From Rhynochetos jubatus (lineage: Eukaryota > Chordata > Aves > Eurypygiformes > Rhynochetidae): a stretch of DNA of 64,000 nt. This document shows, piece by piece, positions 34,701-46,700 of this stretch. The notes under the pieces were generated by a model that was not told the DNA's origin, ran no database searches, and worked only from the letters and a program-made list of their open reading frames with translations. Both the position numbers and the translations under genes were made by a program. The stretch lies in the NCBI GenBank assembly GCA_027574665.1, contig CM050648.1:142724175-142788174 (forward strand). Reading direction: 5' to 3'. Position 1 is the first letter of the stretch. Every line of letters begins with the position of its first letter.

Positions 34701-37700
34701 GAAAGAGATTAAACTCTCATGTTGCCTAAGGTGCTTACATGACGGGTCCACTCCATCCCAGCACCGTCCCTCCACTTGAGCCTGGCAAAAGCGGGACAAG
34801 CTGTCCTCTCCTCCCAGCCAGGCAGCCAGATGGTCCGCAGGTGAACATGGCTTTTTCAGCCTTTCTCCTTGTTTTTTCTCCTGCCTTCTTGAAAAACTCA
34901 TCGCTTTTACCCATCGTGGTCCTGCCTGGGGTGAAATAAGTGTCTAATTTTCTTTGTGTGCTTTGATGCCTTCCAAACTGGGGCCGTATTACTTGAGCAG
35001 GAGATTAAAAAGCAGAGACTTTTGCCTGCAGTGTCATTAGTTCGGTTTGGGATTTGTTTTTTTGTTCAAAGCTCACATTTTGCTCTGGGCTCTCTACAAA
35101 AATAAAAGACGAGATCCACCCATGGCAGATGTGGGCAAAACTTAGTCCTTCTTGGCCAGAGAGGGATAGAAATTTTCCACCCAACTCGGAGACACGAAGC
35201 AGTTGCTGTTAAGAGTGATCCAAAAATATTACCCAACTCTGGCCACATCTGGGGGCTATTTTCATACACTCCCTGTCTCCTTGGTTCTTTGGGTTTTTTT
35301 AGTGATCCATCTTCATGACACGCATGGTCAGGTGCGTGGGCAGGGGCGAAATCAGAGATGCGAATGCCACTTCAACGCAAAGGAACTGGCATGAGGATGA
35401 GAGGACACACGGCGTTGGTATGGAATAATGACGGGAGATGTGTTTTGAGACCGCAAGTGGAACCGCGCGTTCTCGTAACGGCGGCTCCTTGCCCGGACCC
35501 CCGCGTGCGCCCCAGGCCAGCCGTTACCTGCTGTCTTTGGTAAGCGGAGAATGTCCTTTCCAGGTCTTCCAGGTCCAGGATTTTGAACACTTTTGCATCA
35601 TCTATGTCGGTCCACACGGTGCCTGCCAGCTTGTTCTGCAAGACAGCAGAAGCGCTTCAGGTTAGGGGTCCCCTGCCCACCTACCCTTACATCCCCAGGT
35701 GGCCGTCCAGCACCTCGGGTTTTGCTGCCCAAATTATTGCCCGGCTTACCTCTGGCAGCTTGGACCAGTTGAAGGACTTGAGGGCGTTCGTCGGCTGTGG
35801 GATGCTCTTCTTCTTGAGCGCAAAGCCCAGAGGTGCTCCGGGGGGAGGCATCACCCCATCCAGGGGTGGGGGGCCGGGAGGGGGTGGGGGACCGCCTGGA
35901 GGGGGTGGCGGGGGGGGAGGTGGTGGGGGACAACCCCCTGGGGGTGGTGGGGGTGGTGGAGGGGGAAGAAGAGATCCAGGAGCTGGAGAAGGTAAAGGGC
36001 CACCAGGAGCTCCTGGTGGCAAGGGAGGTCCTCCGGGGCCGGCAGCACAGATTGCCCTCTGGGAGAGAAAGAGGAGGGGGTCATACAGAGCTGGGGGACA
36101 CCACCCAAAAAATGCCCCCATGCTGATTTTTTTTTTTTGGCCAAAATGTACCAAATATAGGACGCACTCAAAGGCTTCAGCACTCCTGACTGAGGTCTGA
36201 TGCAGCTGGAGAGGCAAAATCACCCTATCACCAGGGACAGACATCTTGGTAGCCCTCCCAACAAGCACCTTTCTCAGCCCCCCATGAAGCTCAGCCTCCA
36301 GAAATGGTGTTTGCAGGGTGTCTGGGACTGGGTTAGGAGGGGAAGAGGTGCGGGGCCTCACCCTGCTCATCTCATGGAGTTGCGCAGTGAGATCTGCCAC
36401 TTGCTGCTTGACCTGCTTGTGCTCGCTGGACTCCTTCTCCAGCTTCTCTTTCATCTTGTTCAGCGTCTGCATCATTTCTTCCTTCTCCTGGGCCTTGGCA
36501 TCACACTCACGCTCCTTCTTCTCCAGCTTCTGCTGAAGCTCGGTGTGCTCTGAAACAGCCCCATGAGACCACTTTTGGGTGACAAACACGCCCTTTTGTC
36601 GAACGGCAGCATGCGGGGAACTAACCCTCACGCTGCTCTGCAGGGAAGCTGTGCGGTTAAGAAAAAGGAGTGTGTGCTGTGCCTTAATACCCCGGGCAGG
36701 ACCCATTCCCCATGAAAAAATGAATATCTGCTTTGCCCATTTCCCTTGTAAGCCCCACAGCATGACATTATCTCAGTCACTTGATAAAGCCTGCAGAGTC
36801 CATCCAGATAAATACCTGTATACGTTATCCATTTAGTTTACTGTGCGTGCGAAGGTTAAAGTTAATGCTGTGTATCTCTCCATCACTTACCTTTTCGCAT
36901 TTTTTCTGCTTGCTCTTTCCACTGTTTCACTTCATTTTCATTGACTAACCTAAAAGAAAATGACATGGAGCACGTGAGACAACCCTACCCCAGTAAACAA
37001 GCGACCATCACCAGTAAGAAACAAGACTGAGCAAGCCTTGGCAGTGGGATTTAAGGCTCTCAAACTGGTATCTCTAACACCTCTGCTCTGCCTCCCCTGG
37101 CACAGTTTTGCAGTCTGGGATGCAGCACTGTGTCAACAGCTCCAAGGATGTCGGCTTGTCCAACCGAGGAACAGAAACATCAACGGGTGACAGTGAGTGA
37201 TGAATAAGGAACAGTGACAGCAGCAGTCGGGGGAAATAGCTCACTGAGGACACAGAGGCTGAGCTTAATTCACCTGTGCATTGGGCTTAAGGAGTCAAAG
37301 TGATGCCAGCCTAGCAGGGATAACCCCAGCCCTGGCCCTCTCGCCCCTGAGCAGGAGGCACCAAAGCAGCCCGTGTTGGTGCTGCCAGCCCCACAACAGG
37401 CAGGAGAGCACTTACATGCGGACAACATTTTTAATATTGAAGTTTTCCAGGGGAGTGGCATCGGGGTCCTGCCCTTTGTCACTCTGAATGACGATCTGCT
37501 GCACGATCCTGTCGAGCAGCAGCCAGTACTGGACAGTGTTGCCGCTTCTTTTATCTGGAAGGGAAAGAGAGGAGAGAGTGAGGGGAGCACCAGGGACGTC
37601 GCTGCCACCCCCAGGGAGGAGATGTGGGCTGCAGAGCCCCCGGTAGCTGTGGGTTTCCTCGCCTCCCCTGGGACTCACAAGGCATTTGGAGACAGTGGTG

Positions 37701-40700
37701 CAGGATAGACATAAAGTGCGGATACGCCTCGGTGTGTGTCAGCCTCTTCCTTGTCAGCTCGAACATCTGAGTCGCACTTTTGGTGTCAATGTGGACCTGT
37801 GGATGGGAGTGAAGCAAAGTCAGGCCATCGGAACAGCAATGGCATCACCTATTTCCAGAGTCTCAGCATCAAATCCCATGAGCCTACCCCACTCCTGATG
37901 GACAGGCAAGCCCCACTGCCCTGCAAGGGACAAACAGCGCCAGTTGGCAGCCAGGCAGAAGAGGGATAAAGCAGGCTGTAGGATGAAGGTTGCAACAAAG
38001 CAGGGCAACAAGAGACAGATTTCCAACCTCCAAATTTTATCCAACAGACTGCACTTCGTCCCAGTACACGTATGTGCTTTTAAAAGGAACCGTGACATCG
38101 AGTGCCGGCATCTGCATCAACAACGTTCATACTCACCAGCTCAAACCTTTTGGCAAATTCCAGTTCGTCTTCATTTCTAAGCATTTCAAAAAAATCTAAG
38201 TGCCTGAGGAAAGAAAGGGGAAAAAATAAGACTGGTAAAAGCAGATCTGAGTGAAACAATTAATAAATTGCAGGCAGGCAGCCTGGCAGCGGCACAGAGA
38301 CAAGCGGGGCTTGAAACATCAACTGGATCTTCAGTCTTGAGCTCCCAGTCATTACAACCTGTCCAAGGAGCCTTTTGGGTTAAAATAGGGAGGAGGAGGG
38401 CTGGCAGTATCCCCCAGGTCCCCAGTGGCACATCCTTCCCAGCTTAACTCTATGTTAAGAGTCTGGTGAAATGGCAATGGGGTTTTTTCCACTCCCTCTC
38501 TGGTGACAGCACAGAATTTCCTCAAGACGGGCCAGATCAACAGTCTAGATCCACAGGCTTTTCCCAAAGGCCAAGTCCAAAAACTAGAAAGCAAGGGCAA
38601 GGGCAAAAATAACCATCGGGCTGGGGGTCACTACTCACCGGTCAAGGGTTGAATTTTCATGCTCTCGTAGTTTATCAATGACTGGCTGGATCCCGAGCAT
38701 GAGAAACTCATATCTCAGGTGGAGTCTGAAATCCAGGCTTTCCTGCAAGGGACAGTTGTGGGGTCAATACTACAGGGTGCAAAAGCTCAGAAACCTTACT
38801 GAAATAAAACCAACCCATCACAACACCCCCCTCTCCAAGAACCCCGGTGCTCACCACGCCTGCGCCCTGGCTCAGGACTGCGTTGATGAAGGACATGATG
38901 GCTGTCTTGAGGCTCACTTCATCCCGATACCGCCCCGTGCTCTTGTCCAAGTCATTGATCAACGTCTGCCGAACACACAATGTTAGTTAAACACCCAGTG
39001 ACAGCCCCAGAGCTGCACAACCAACCAGGGACACAGGCAGGAACAACTCCTCGTGGTGCTCCTACAGCCCCTGTACCTGCTGGCGATGGATCACCATCTG
39101 CTGCTGTAATGTAGCCCACCCAGAACCCGTTTCGGCTAACATCAGTCCATCCAGATGTGCTACAGCCTTATAGAGCTGCAATCCCAGTGATCCTGCACAA
39201 ACGTTTCTTTGGGGGATGGGGGTGTTGCCTGAAATAACTAGTTCCTCACCCTTTGCTCAGTTGCACATCTCATCAGACATGGTTCTGGGGTAACTCCCAG
39301 AGTATCTACGTTATAAATGACCATAATTAATAATTCACAAACAGTATTTAGATATCCAGGAGGAGGAAGGGACAAGAATGGGTGGATGAGGGGAGAGCAG
39401 TGGGTGTTGTCTACCTTGACTTCAGCAAGGCTTTCGACACTGTCTCCCGTAACATCCTCACAGGTAAGCTTAGGAAGTGTGGGTTAGGTGAGCTGACAGT
39501 GAGGTGGATTGAGAACTGGCTGAATGGCAGAACTCGGAGGGTTGTGATTGGCGGTGCAGAGTCTAGCTGGAAGTCTGAGGCTAGCAGGGTTCCTCGGGGG
39601 TCGGTACTGGGTCCAGCCCTATTCAATATATTCATCAATGACCTGGACAAAGGGACGGAGGGTACCCTCAGCAAGTTTGCTGATGGCACAGAACTGCGAG
39701 GAGTGGCCGATATGCCAGAAGGCTGTGCTGCTGTTCAGCGAGACCTGGACAGGCTGGAGAGCTGGGTGGGGAGGAACCTCACGAGGTTCCACAAAGGTAA
39801 GTGTAGAGTCCTGCCCCTGGGGAGGAGTAACCCCAGGGACCGGTACAGGCTGGGGGCTGACCTGCTGGAGAGCAGCTCTACAGAGAGGGACCTGGGAGTG
39901 CTGGTGGACAGCAAGTTAACCATGAGCCAGCAATGTGCACTCATGGCCAAGAAAGCCAATGGCATCCTGGGGTGTATTGAAAAGTGCGTGGCCAGCAGGT
40001 CGAGGGAGGTTGTCCTCCCGCTCTACTGTGCCCTGATGAGGCCGCATCTGGAGTACTGTGTCCGGTTCTGGGCTCCCCAGGTCAAGAAAGGCAGGGAACT
40101 ACTGGAGAGAGTCCAGAGGAGGGCTACAAAGATGATTAGAGGACTGGAACATCCCTTATGAGGAAAGGCTGAGAGAGCTGGGTCTGTTTAGCCTGGAGAA
40201 GAGACGACTGAGAGGGGTCTCATCAATGCTTATCAGTATCTAAAGGGTGGGTGTCAAGAGGATGGGGCCAGGCTCTTTCCAGTGGTGACCAGCAACAGGA
40301 CAAGTAGAAACGGGCACAAACCAGAGCACAGAAAGTTCCACCTGTACTTGAGGAGAAACTTCTTTACTCTGATGGTGACAGAGCACTGGAAGAGGCTGCC
40401 CAGAGAGGTGGGGGAGTCTCCTTCTCTGGAGATACTCCAAACCTGCCTGGACATGTTCCTGTGCAATCTGCTCTAGATGAACCCGCCTTGGCAGAGGGTT
40501 GGACTATATGATCTCCAGAGGTCCCTCCCAACCCTGACCACTCTGTGATTCTGTGAAGAATGCTGAATACTGGGAGCTGAGAAGCGAGTTGAGAGCCACC
40601 TACCTGAAAACGAGTCCGCTCGCTGGCGTATTTCTGGTAGTGCAGCATCGCCTCCAGTACCTTTTTGTGGCCCCCGGGAACCAGGCACACAGCGCCCATG

Positions 40701-43700
40701 ATTTCCAGCACTGCCACCTTCGTCTTAATATTCTCCGTGCTCAGACTCTGAGCGATTACATTAATACTCTCCGAATGGGCCAGGACGTGAGCCCGGCCCA
40801 GGGAGTTGTTCATTAGTGCTTTTATACATCCAATGAGCGAGGTATGTATTCGAGACTCTGCCGTCTCATAGTCCATGCTTTTGAGAAAGTTCAGAATACA
40901 CGACAAGCCATCCAGGTCGATGAACCGGGTTACAAACCTGCCAGAAAGAAGCTTTTTAGCTTTAAAACCAAATGCTGAAGGACTCTTTTAACCTCAAACA
41001 GGGCTGACTTGTCTGTTGCTGTAAACCCAGAACCTTCTTATCCATTTTCTCCTGGACTTTGGGTGGCAGAAAGCCTGCAAGGCTTAGAGCACAGGGATGA
41101 GGTTGTAAACATCTCAGCAATTTAATTGGTGTCTGGTAGCGTAGGCAAGCAGGCAGCCTCTGCACAAGGTTGTCCAGAGCTAGGATATTTGGAAGAGGAC
41201 CAGCTGACCCAGTCACCAGCACAAGCCCCAGGGTGGAGGTTAGGAGTTTGCAGCCACGTTGCTGCAAAGTCTTCCCAGTCCCAGGCCTGAGTTTTGAATC
41301 TCACTTGCTTGGGACCAGCTCTGCCCAGGATGGGAAGAAGCTCCCAAGCACTGGAGTCGCCTGGATCTGAAGTCAGCCACAAACATCCCAACACCAGCCG
41401 AGCCCATGATGCCTGTCAGACTTTCTGCCTCCTGCCTCACCACCCACATCCTTCTCCTCCCTTAGGCACATCTCACCAATTTTAAGGGATTTCTGATTTT
41501 TATGATGACATATAATGCTACTAAATAGAAAGCAGACAGCAAATGCACGGCAGTGCCCCAGGCAGATTCACTAGGGCAGGCAGACATAACACTGCACGCT
41601 GCTCAGGCATTTTAGGACCTCCCTGCCCGATGCCATCCAGGCTGGGTGTATTCTGGTTTGGCAAAAGGCACAGGCTTGGAAAGCAAATGAGCGAAGAAAC
41701 ATCCCAGCATTGGGATGATTTTAATTCGAAACAAGCCACGCTGATGCGCAGCAACAAAAGGGGTAATTGCAGGCTTGCGGAAAACTGATTTCTCTGCTTC
41801 AAAGCCGGCTCTTCTTCCAGCCAAAGTCAATAGGAAATTTGATGTTCACTTCCCTGGCAGCAAAAGCAGGTCCAACAGGTAAAATAGAGCCTGCTGCATC
41901 CCTCTGACTTCCAGTAAGAGAGACTCGCAAACTACTTCTAAAGACTTGCAAAGTTTCACGGCTGGGTACCACCCTCCTCCCAGGGTGCTGCGGGGAGTCA
42001 GCACCCAAGAGGTACGGGCTTCACAGAAACTGGGTGCTCACCCTCAACCCTGCGAATTTCTTCCCAAGTACCACCACCAGAACCATTGCAAAAGAGAAAT
42101 GGAAGAGGGGAATGTTTTTGCAAGCACTAGCAAATTTGTTTCTTCCATAACCAGAACAGGTCATGCATTTCTTAATGAAACATTTTCCCTTCAGAAAATG
42201 TTGACCTGAGGCATCTTAAAGGTTTTGCAGATGTGTGCATGCAGACTCCAGAGAAACTGAATGTAGGAAAAACTACAGACATTCAGAAAGAGTCCCACCC
42301 TTTCTTTATCCTCCCCATCAAAACCTCCTAGAAACAGTCTTATTTTTGCATTTCATAAAAGCCTGAAGATCTATGTGATTTTATTCCTTTAAAAAGTGCA
42401 AGAGAAGTTGAAACAAAGGGGCTGGTTGACCAACAAAAATTGGATTTCTTTTAAAAATCCGATCTGGAAGGAATTTTTACATTCTGTTCCAATGAGAACA
42501 GAAGCAAATTTGAAAAAAAAAAAAAAAAAAAGTCGCCTGATTTGCCTGAACAGATGTAAAAGCCCTAGTGCTTCTCAGCCACTGTAAGGACTGAGGAAAA
42601 ACAACAAAACAAGTGGTGAATGGAAAAAAGCAAGTGGCGTTTCAAGGTCCTTGCCTCCCTCATCCTGTGCAGCCCCCATTTCTATTCCTATGTAACTCCC
42701 TGCTCTGCCAGAGAACTCAAATCCACAGTCACGACCGCAGCGATAAAGCCAGGAAACAGAAGAGAATTGCCTCATTGGTTTCGTCCGCAGTGCAGTCTTC
42801 AAACTTTCAATTGTTTTATTTCTCTCCTCCTCATCTTCCTTTTCCAAAGCGATCAGCGATTTTCTCTGCAAGAGGAGAAAGGCAGATTTGAGAGGGGACA
42901 TTTCCCCGCGAAACTCGTGCCCGAGGAGCAGAAGCGCCCAATGCCTCGCCATGCCAAGCCACAGGGATGGAGCTGGGATCTTAAACCAACTCCGGAAGTC
43001 TAAAATTCCAAATCCTTATGGCAATCACAGGACTTGGGAAAAGAGACAGCCTGGAAAAACCCATGGTCTGCAGCGAGATGGCCAGGACTGGGGACAGCAG
43101 GGTGAAGGTGTCGCTTTAGGCTGAAGACGCTGCCTGCAAGCACCCCAACAACTCGCACATGTAAAATTCAGCTGCGAGGGTTTGGGGCTTCCCAAGTCAG
43201 CAACACCCCAACCCACATCAGCTTTGCAGCACCGTTGCTGATGACCTTGCGTCCCCCTGGCCACTTGAGTTTTGTTTCAAAGCAGCAGGAAACAAACATG
43301 GGCCGGTGCAGAGTGAGGCTGCAGGAATCCAGCACCCTCTTCCTCAAACTCATCCTCACCCCTCAGTCCACCCTGGCAAGATGCCAGGCTCCACTGCTCC
43401 GAGACAACTGGGAGACCTGGATCATCACCTTAAGAGCATTAAGACACTTAGCATTGTCCTGCATCATTATTAAGTTCCAGAGTTAATGCCCTGCAGGCAG
43501 GACTAGTGTCACCCCAAATTGCTGACCTGCAACTCATCCAGACAAGCCCAAGTTGGAGGATGCTTGCGACTGTCCCCCTGCAACCCTCAGACTCAGAGCA
43601 GTGAGAAGAAAAGGCAGCAATGCAGGCAAGGAGCATCCCAACTCATGGACTCTAGATGCAAATTCTGGCACGTCCCCGACAGCCCACAGCCCTCCAGGAA

Positions 43701-46700
43701 ACACACTTTGTAAAAGGAAGAGGTAAAGGAGTATTCCATAAAAAGGTGTCCAGCTGAACCCTGCTCAGAGACGCTGCAGGTGACAGCCAGGTGATGTGAT
43801 GTGCTTCCCGGGCTGGAGGGGGCTACACCAATACTCACTGAGGGTCAACAGAGGGAAGGTGCTAAATTGGGACAGGGAGGAGGGGTCCTTTAGCCTTCCC
43901 TGGTACCCATCCATCCGAACAGGTACCCGTGGGCCCCTGCAGAGCAGGTGGGGGGGCTCAGGGGATGGCCCGCAGCCTGGAGGGTATGCGATGCTGCAGC
44001 CATGTTCAAGGTCACCAGTGTGGGTCCTGCTGACCATGTTGCTCCCAGGTCTCCCAATGCAACCCACTAACATGCATCTGGGCTGAAGACAGTGGTTGTG
44101 TGCACGGGATGCCCTTGGCATCTCCCACACTGGGAGATGAGGCTATCAGGCTGGCATTGGGGGCTCCCGTGCCTCCACCCACGTTGCCCTGGGCATGAAC
44201 AGGATACATCTTGGTCACCCCAACTCATGCAACCAAGGCTACAGCTAAAACACCCCAGGTGCGTCCAGCACCATCCAATGGTGCTGAGCTCAGCAGTGTC
44301 AGGGTGAGCCCTGCCAGCACCAGCTGAGGCTAAAGCAAAGGAGGGAGAAAGGGTCCAAGCAGATACAAAGAGCTGTGCTGCCCCCCACATTTAACCCAGC
44401 TCCTCTTCAGCAGTGTGTCAGGGAGATCAAAGCCACCCTCCAGGCATCTGGCAGGCTTTGATCACAAGCTCTGCTCAGGCTCAGGGATTCGACCAGCTGG
44501 CAGCCTGTGCCCAGCCCTCGGCATCCCTCCTGGCTTGCAGGCCCCTGCTCCCTTCCGTCATCCTCACTCCCCTACCCAGCCCTACCTTCCCTGTCACCCT
44601 GGCCCTGTGACAACAGGGCAACATAAGGGGAAAAATAAAACAACAAGAAAAATGAGGATTTTCTTTTTCATCTTCCATGCTGCTACCATCCCTAGCGCAG
44701 TGGCCACAAACCTCAGCACCTTCAGCCTCTGAAAACAGGAGTCAGGACGAAGGGGCTCTGAACCGTGCAGCCTTGCAGGAAATAAACTGTGTTTCCTACA
44801 AGAAAACGGTGCTATTTCTGTCTCACCCAGTCAACAATAAAGTGTTTAATAAAATTACATCTAAGCACATCCCTTGTGGGACAGTCAACCCGCAGCACCG
44901 TGTTTCGCCGCGGCCAGCTGGCACAGAAGGGTGTTGCAGGAGCAAGGCGGTAGCAGGCACCCATCAAAAATCACTGGAACTATTGGATTCAAAGCAGTCA
45001 CAGCAGCTCGGTGCCCCACCGGCATTGCACAATCAAACGGGGTCTTTAAAAACCAGCCTGGTGTCTTTATACAAAAAGCTGGTGTTTGCCACCCATGCTG
45101 CAGCATTCCAGCCTGGGGCAAGATGAAATGCCCTTCCTGCCATAGAAAACACCTCTGTTTTCCAGCTGTATCTGTTGGTCTAACGGAGGATATCCTTAAA
45201 TCCTTCCATCAGGAGTTTCTGAACTGCTGAGACGATTCACAAGCTGCTGCCAAGTCCAAATGGTTCATGGGTCTGTAGACTCAAAAGGCTGAAAACAGCC
45301 AGGTCACAGCTTTGTGGCTCCAATGCTCATCACCCTCTAAGGTGCGATGCTGGCGATGCCGCAGACTGTCACTGCTGTGCTGCTGCCCCGTACGGGCTTC
45401 ACAAGGACCAAAGCATTGGGGAATACTTACAGCAGCCATTGAATTCAGCTGATCAATATAAAACTCTGGCCAGCTGGTGGCTCCTTTATTTTCTTCCTGG
45501 TCCTGGATGGGGGGTGGAAAATTGAAACAAAGACAGTGGATTAGTAGAAATAGCATTGACATCCCCTGCCCTTCATGACCAACCACCTCTGAAGTGCTCT
45601 TGAGCTCTTGCATTACTTTATTTCAATATAAGCTCGACTTTGTCATTCTGAGCTCACCTCCAACAGCTCCAGCTATGGGAACATTACCTGATTTATTGAA
45701 CTAGCACATTTTATACACAATCTAGGCTACACCATCTGCCCGTGACCAAACTCTGCCCCAGCGATACTGCATCAATCCTGTGGCAATCAGCTTTGGAGAA
45801 ACCACACTGGAATTTCACATCCAGATTTCCCTTCTACTGATTCTACAAGGCCCTTGAAGTTTTGGCTGTCAGCCTTGATGAATGTGCTTTGAGGGGAAAA
45901 AATGTTTCTTACAAGTAATGAAGAGTGAATAAATGTGACACGAACTAGGCTCCACTCTTGGAGCAGGACCATGACTTACCAACATCCTAGGAGAGATCCC
46001 AGGCACAACAGACAATTCCTCTGGGGGCTTCATCAGTTTTCAGGAGGGAACATGCACCTAGCAGTGTCCCCTGTTAAAGGACGTCACCGCTGGGCCCATT
46101 TCTATGACACTGAATGATGCAGAGCCTCGTTTGGTCACCATGGTCTACAATGTCCTGCATATGGTGGGACTCACAGCAGGCTGTCAGGTTCTAACATGTT
46201 CTTGTAGGACCTGACTGAAGGACCTCAGCCGAGCTCAGATAAATAATGCTGCCTGTCCCCAGGGACTGCTTAGAGCAAGTAGGCAGATTTTGAGGGAATA
46301 CTTCACAATCAACCCTCTTCTCCACTGTATTTTCCTAAAACGTATATCAAAAGAAGAAAAGGTATTCGCAGTGGAAATACCACACAGGTCTAGGCTGGAG
46401 TCAACTGATACTATGCAAGTCCCAGACATCTTCCTTCAGTGACCATCTGCTGCACAGCTTTGCTCCCTCCCTAACCTTAAGAGATGTTTACAAAGGTCAT
46501 CCTACGCTGCAGTCGTCTGCGATGGTGGGAGCTGGACCTACCCTTCTGCCCCCACGCCCATGCATGCAGACAACTACCGATCCTCTGGTGGATTTCAGCA
46601 AACCCAAGGAGCAGAGTCCCAAATATTTACTGCAGTTCAAGAGGCATATGTGGTAAATGTTTGCAGATCCAAACTTCCCAAGCTGCAGTTTGCCAAGACG

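Larger units (their letters stand above)
40938..42770 (-). other. DAAM1 intron w3-w4 (1.8 kb), GC-AG type
   Basis: Holds an A19 homopolymer (42513-42531) and no recognised exon or transposon. Its donor is GC (42769-42770). Confidence 0.55.

Noticed and set aside
35583..36200. Glycine-rich plus-strand frame of 205 codons
   Set aside because: Antisense of the FH1 proline codons. Composition alone explains it.
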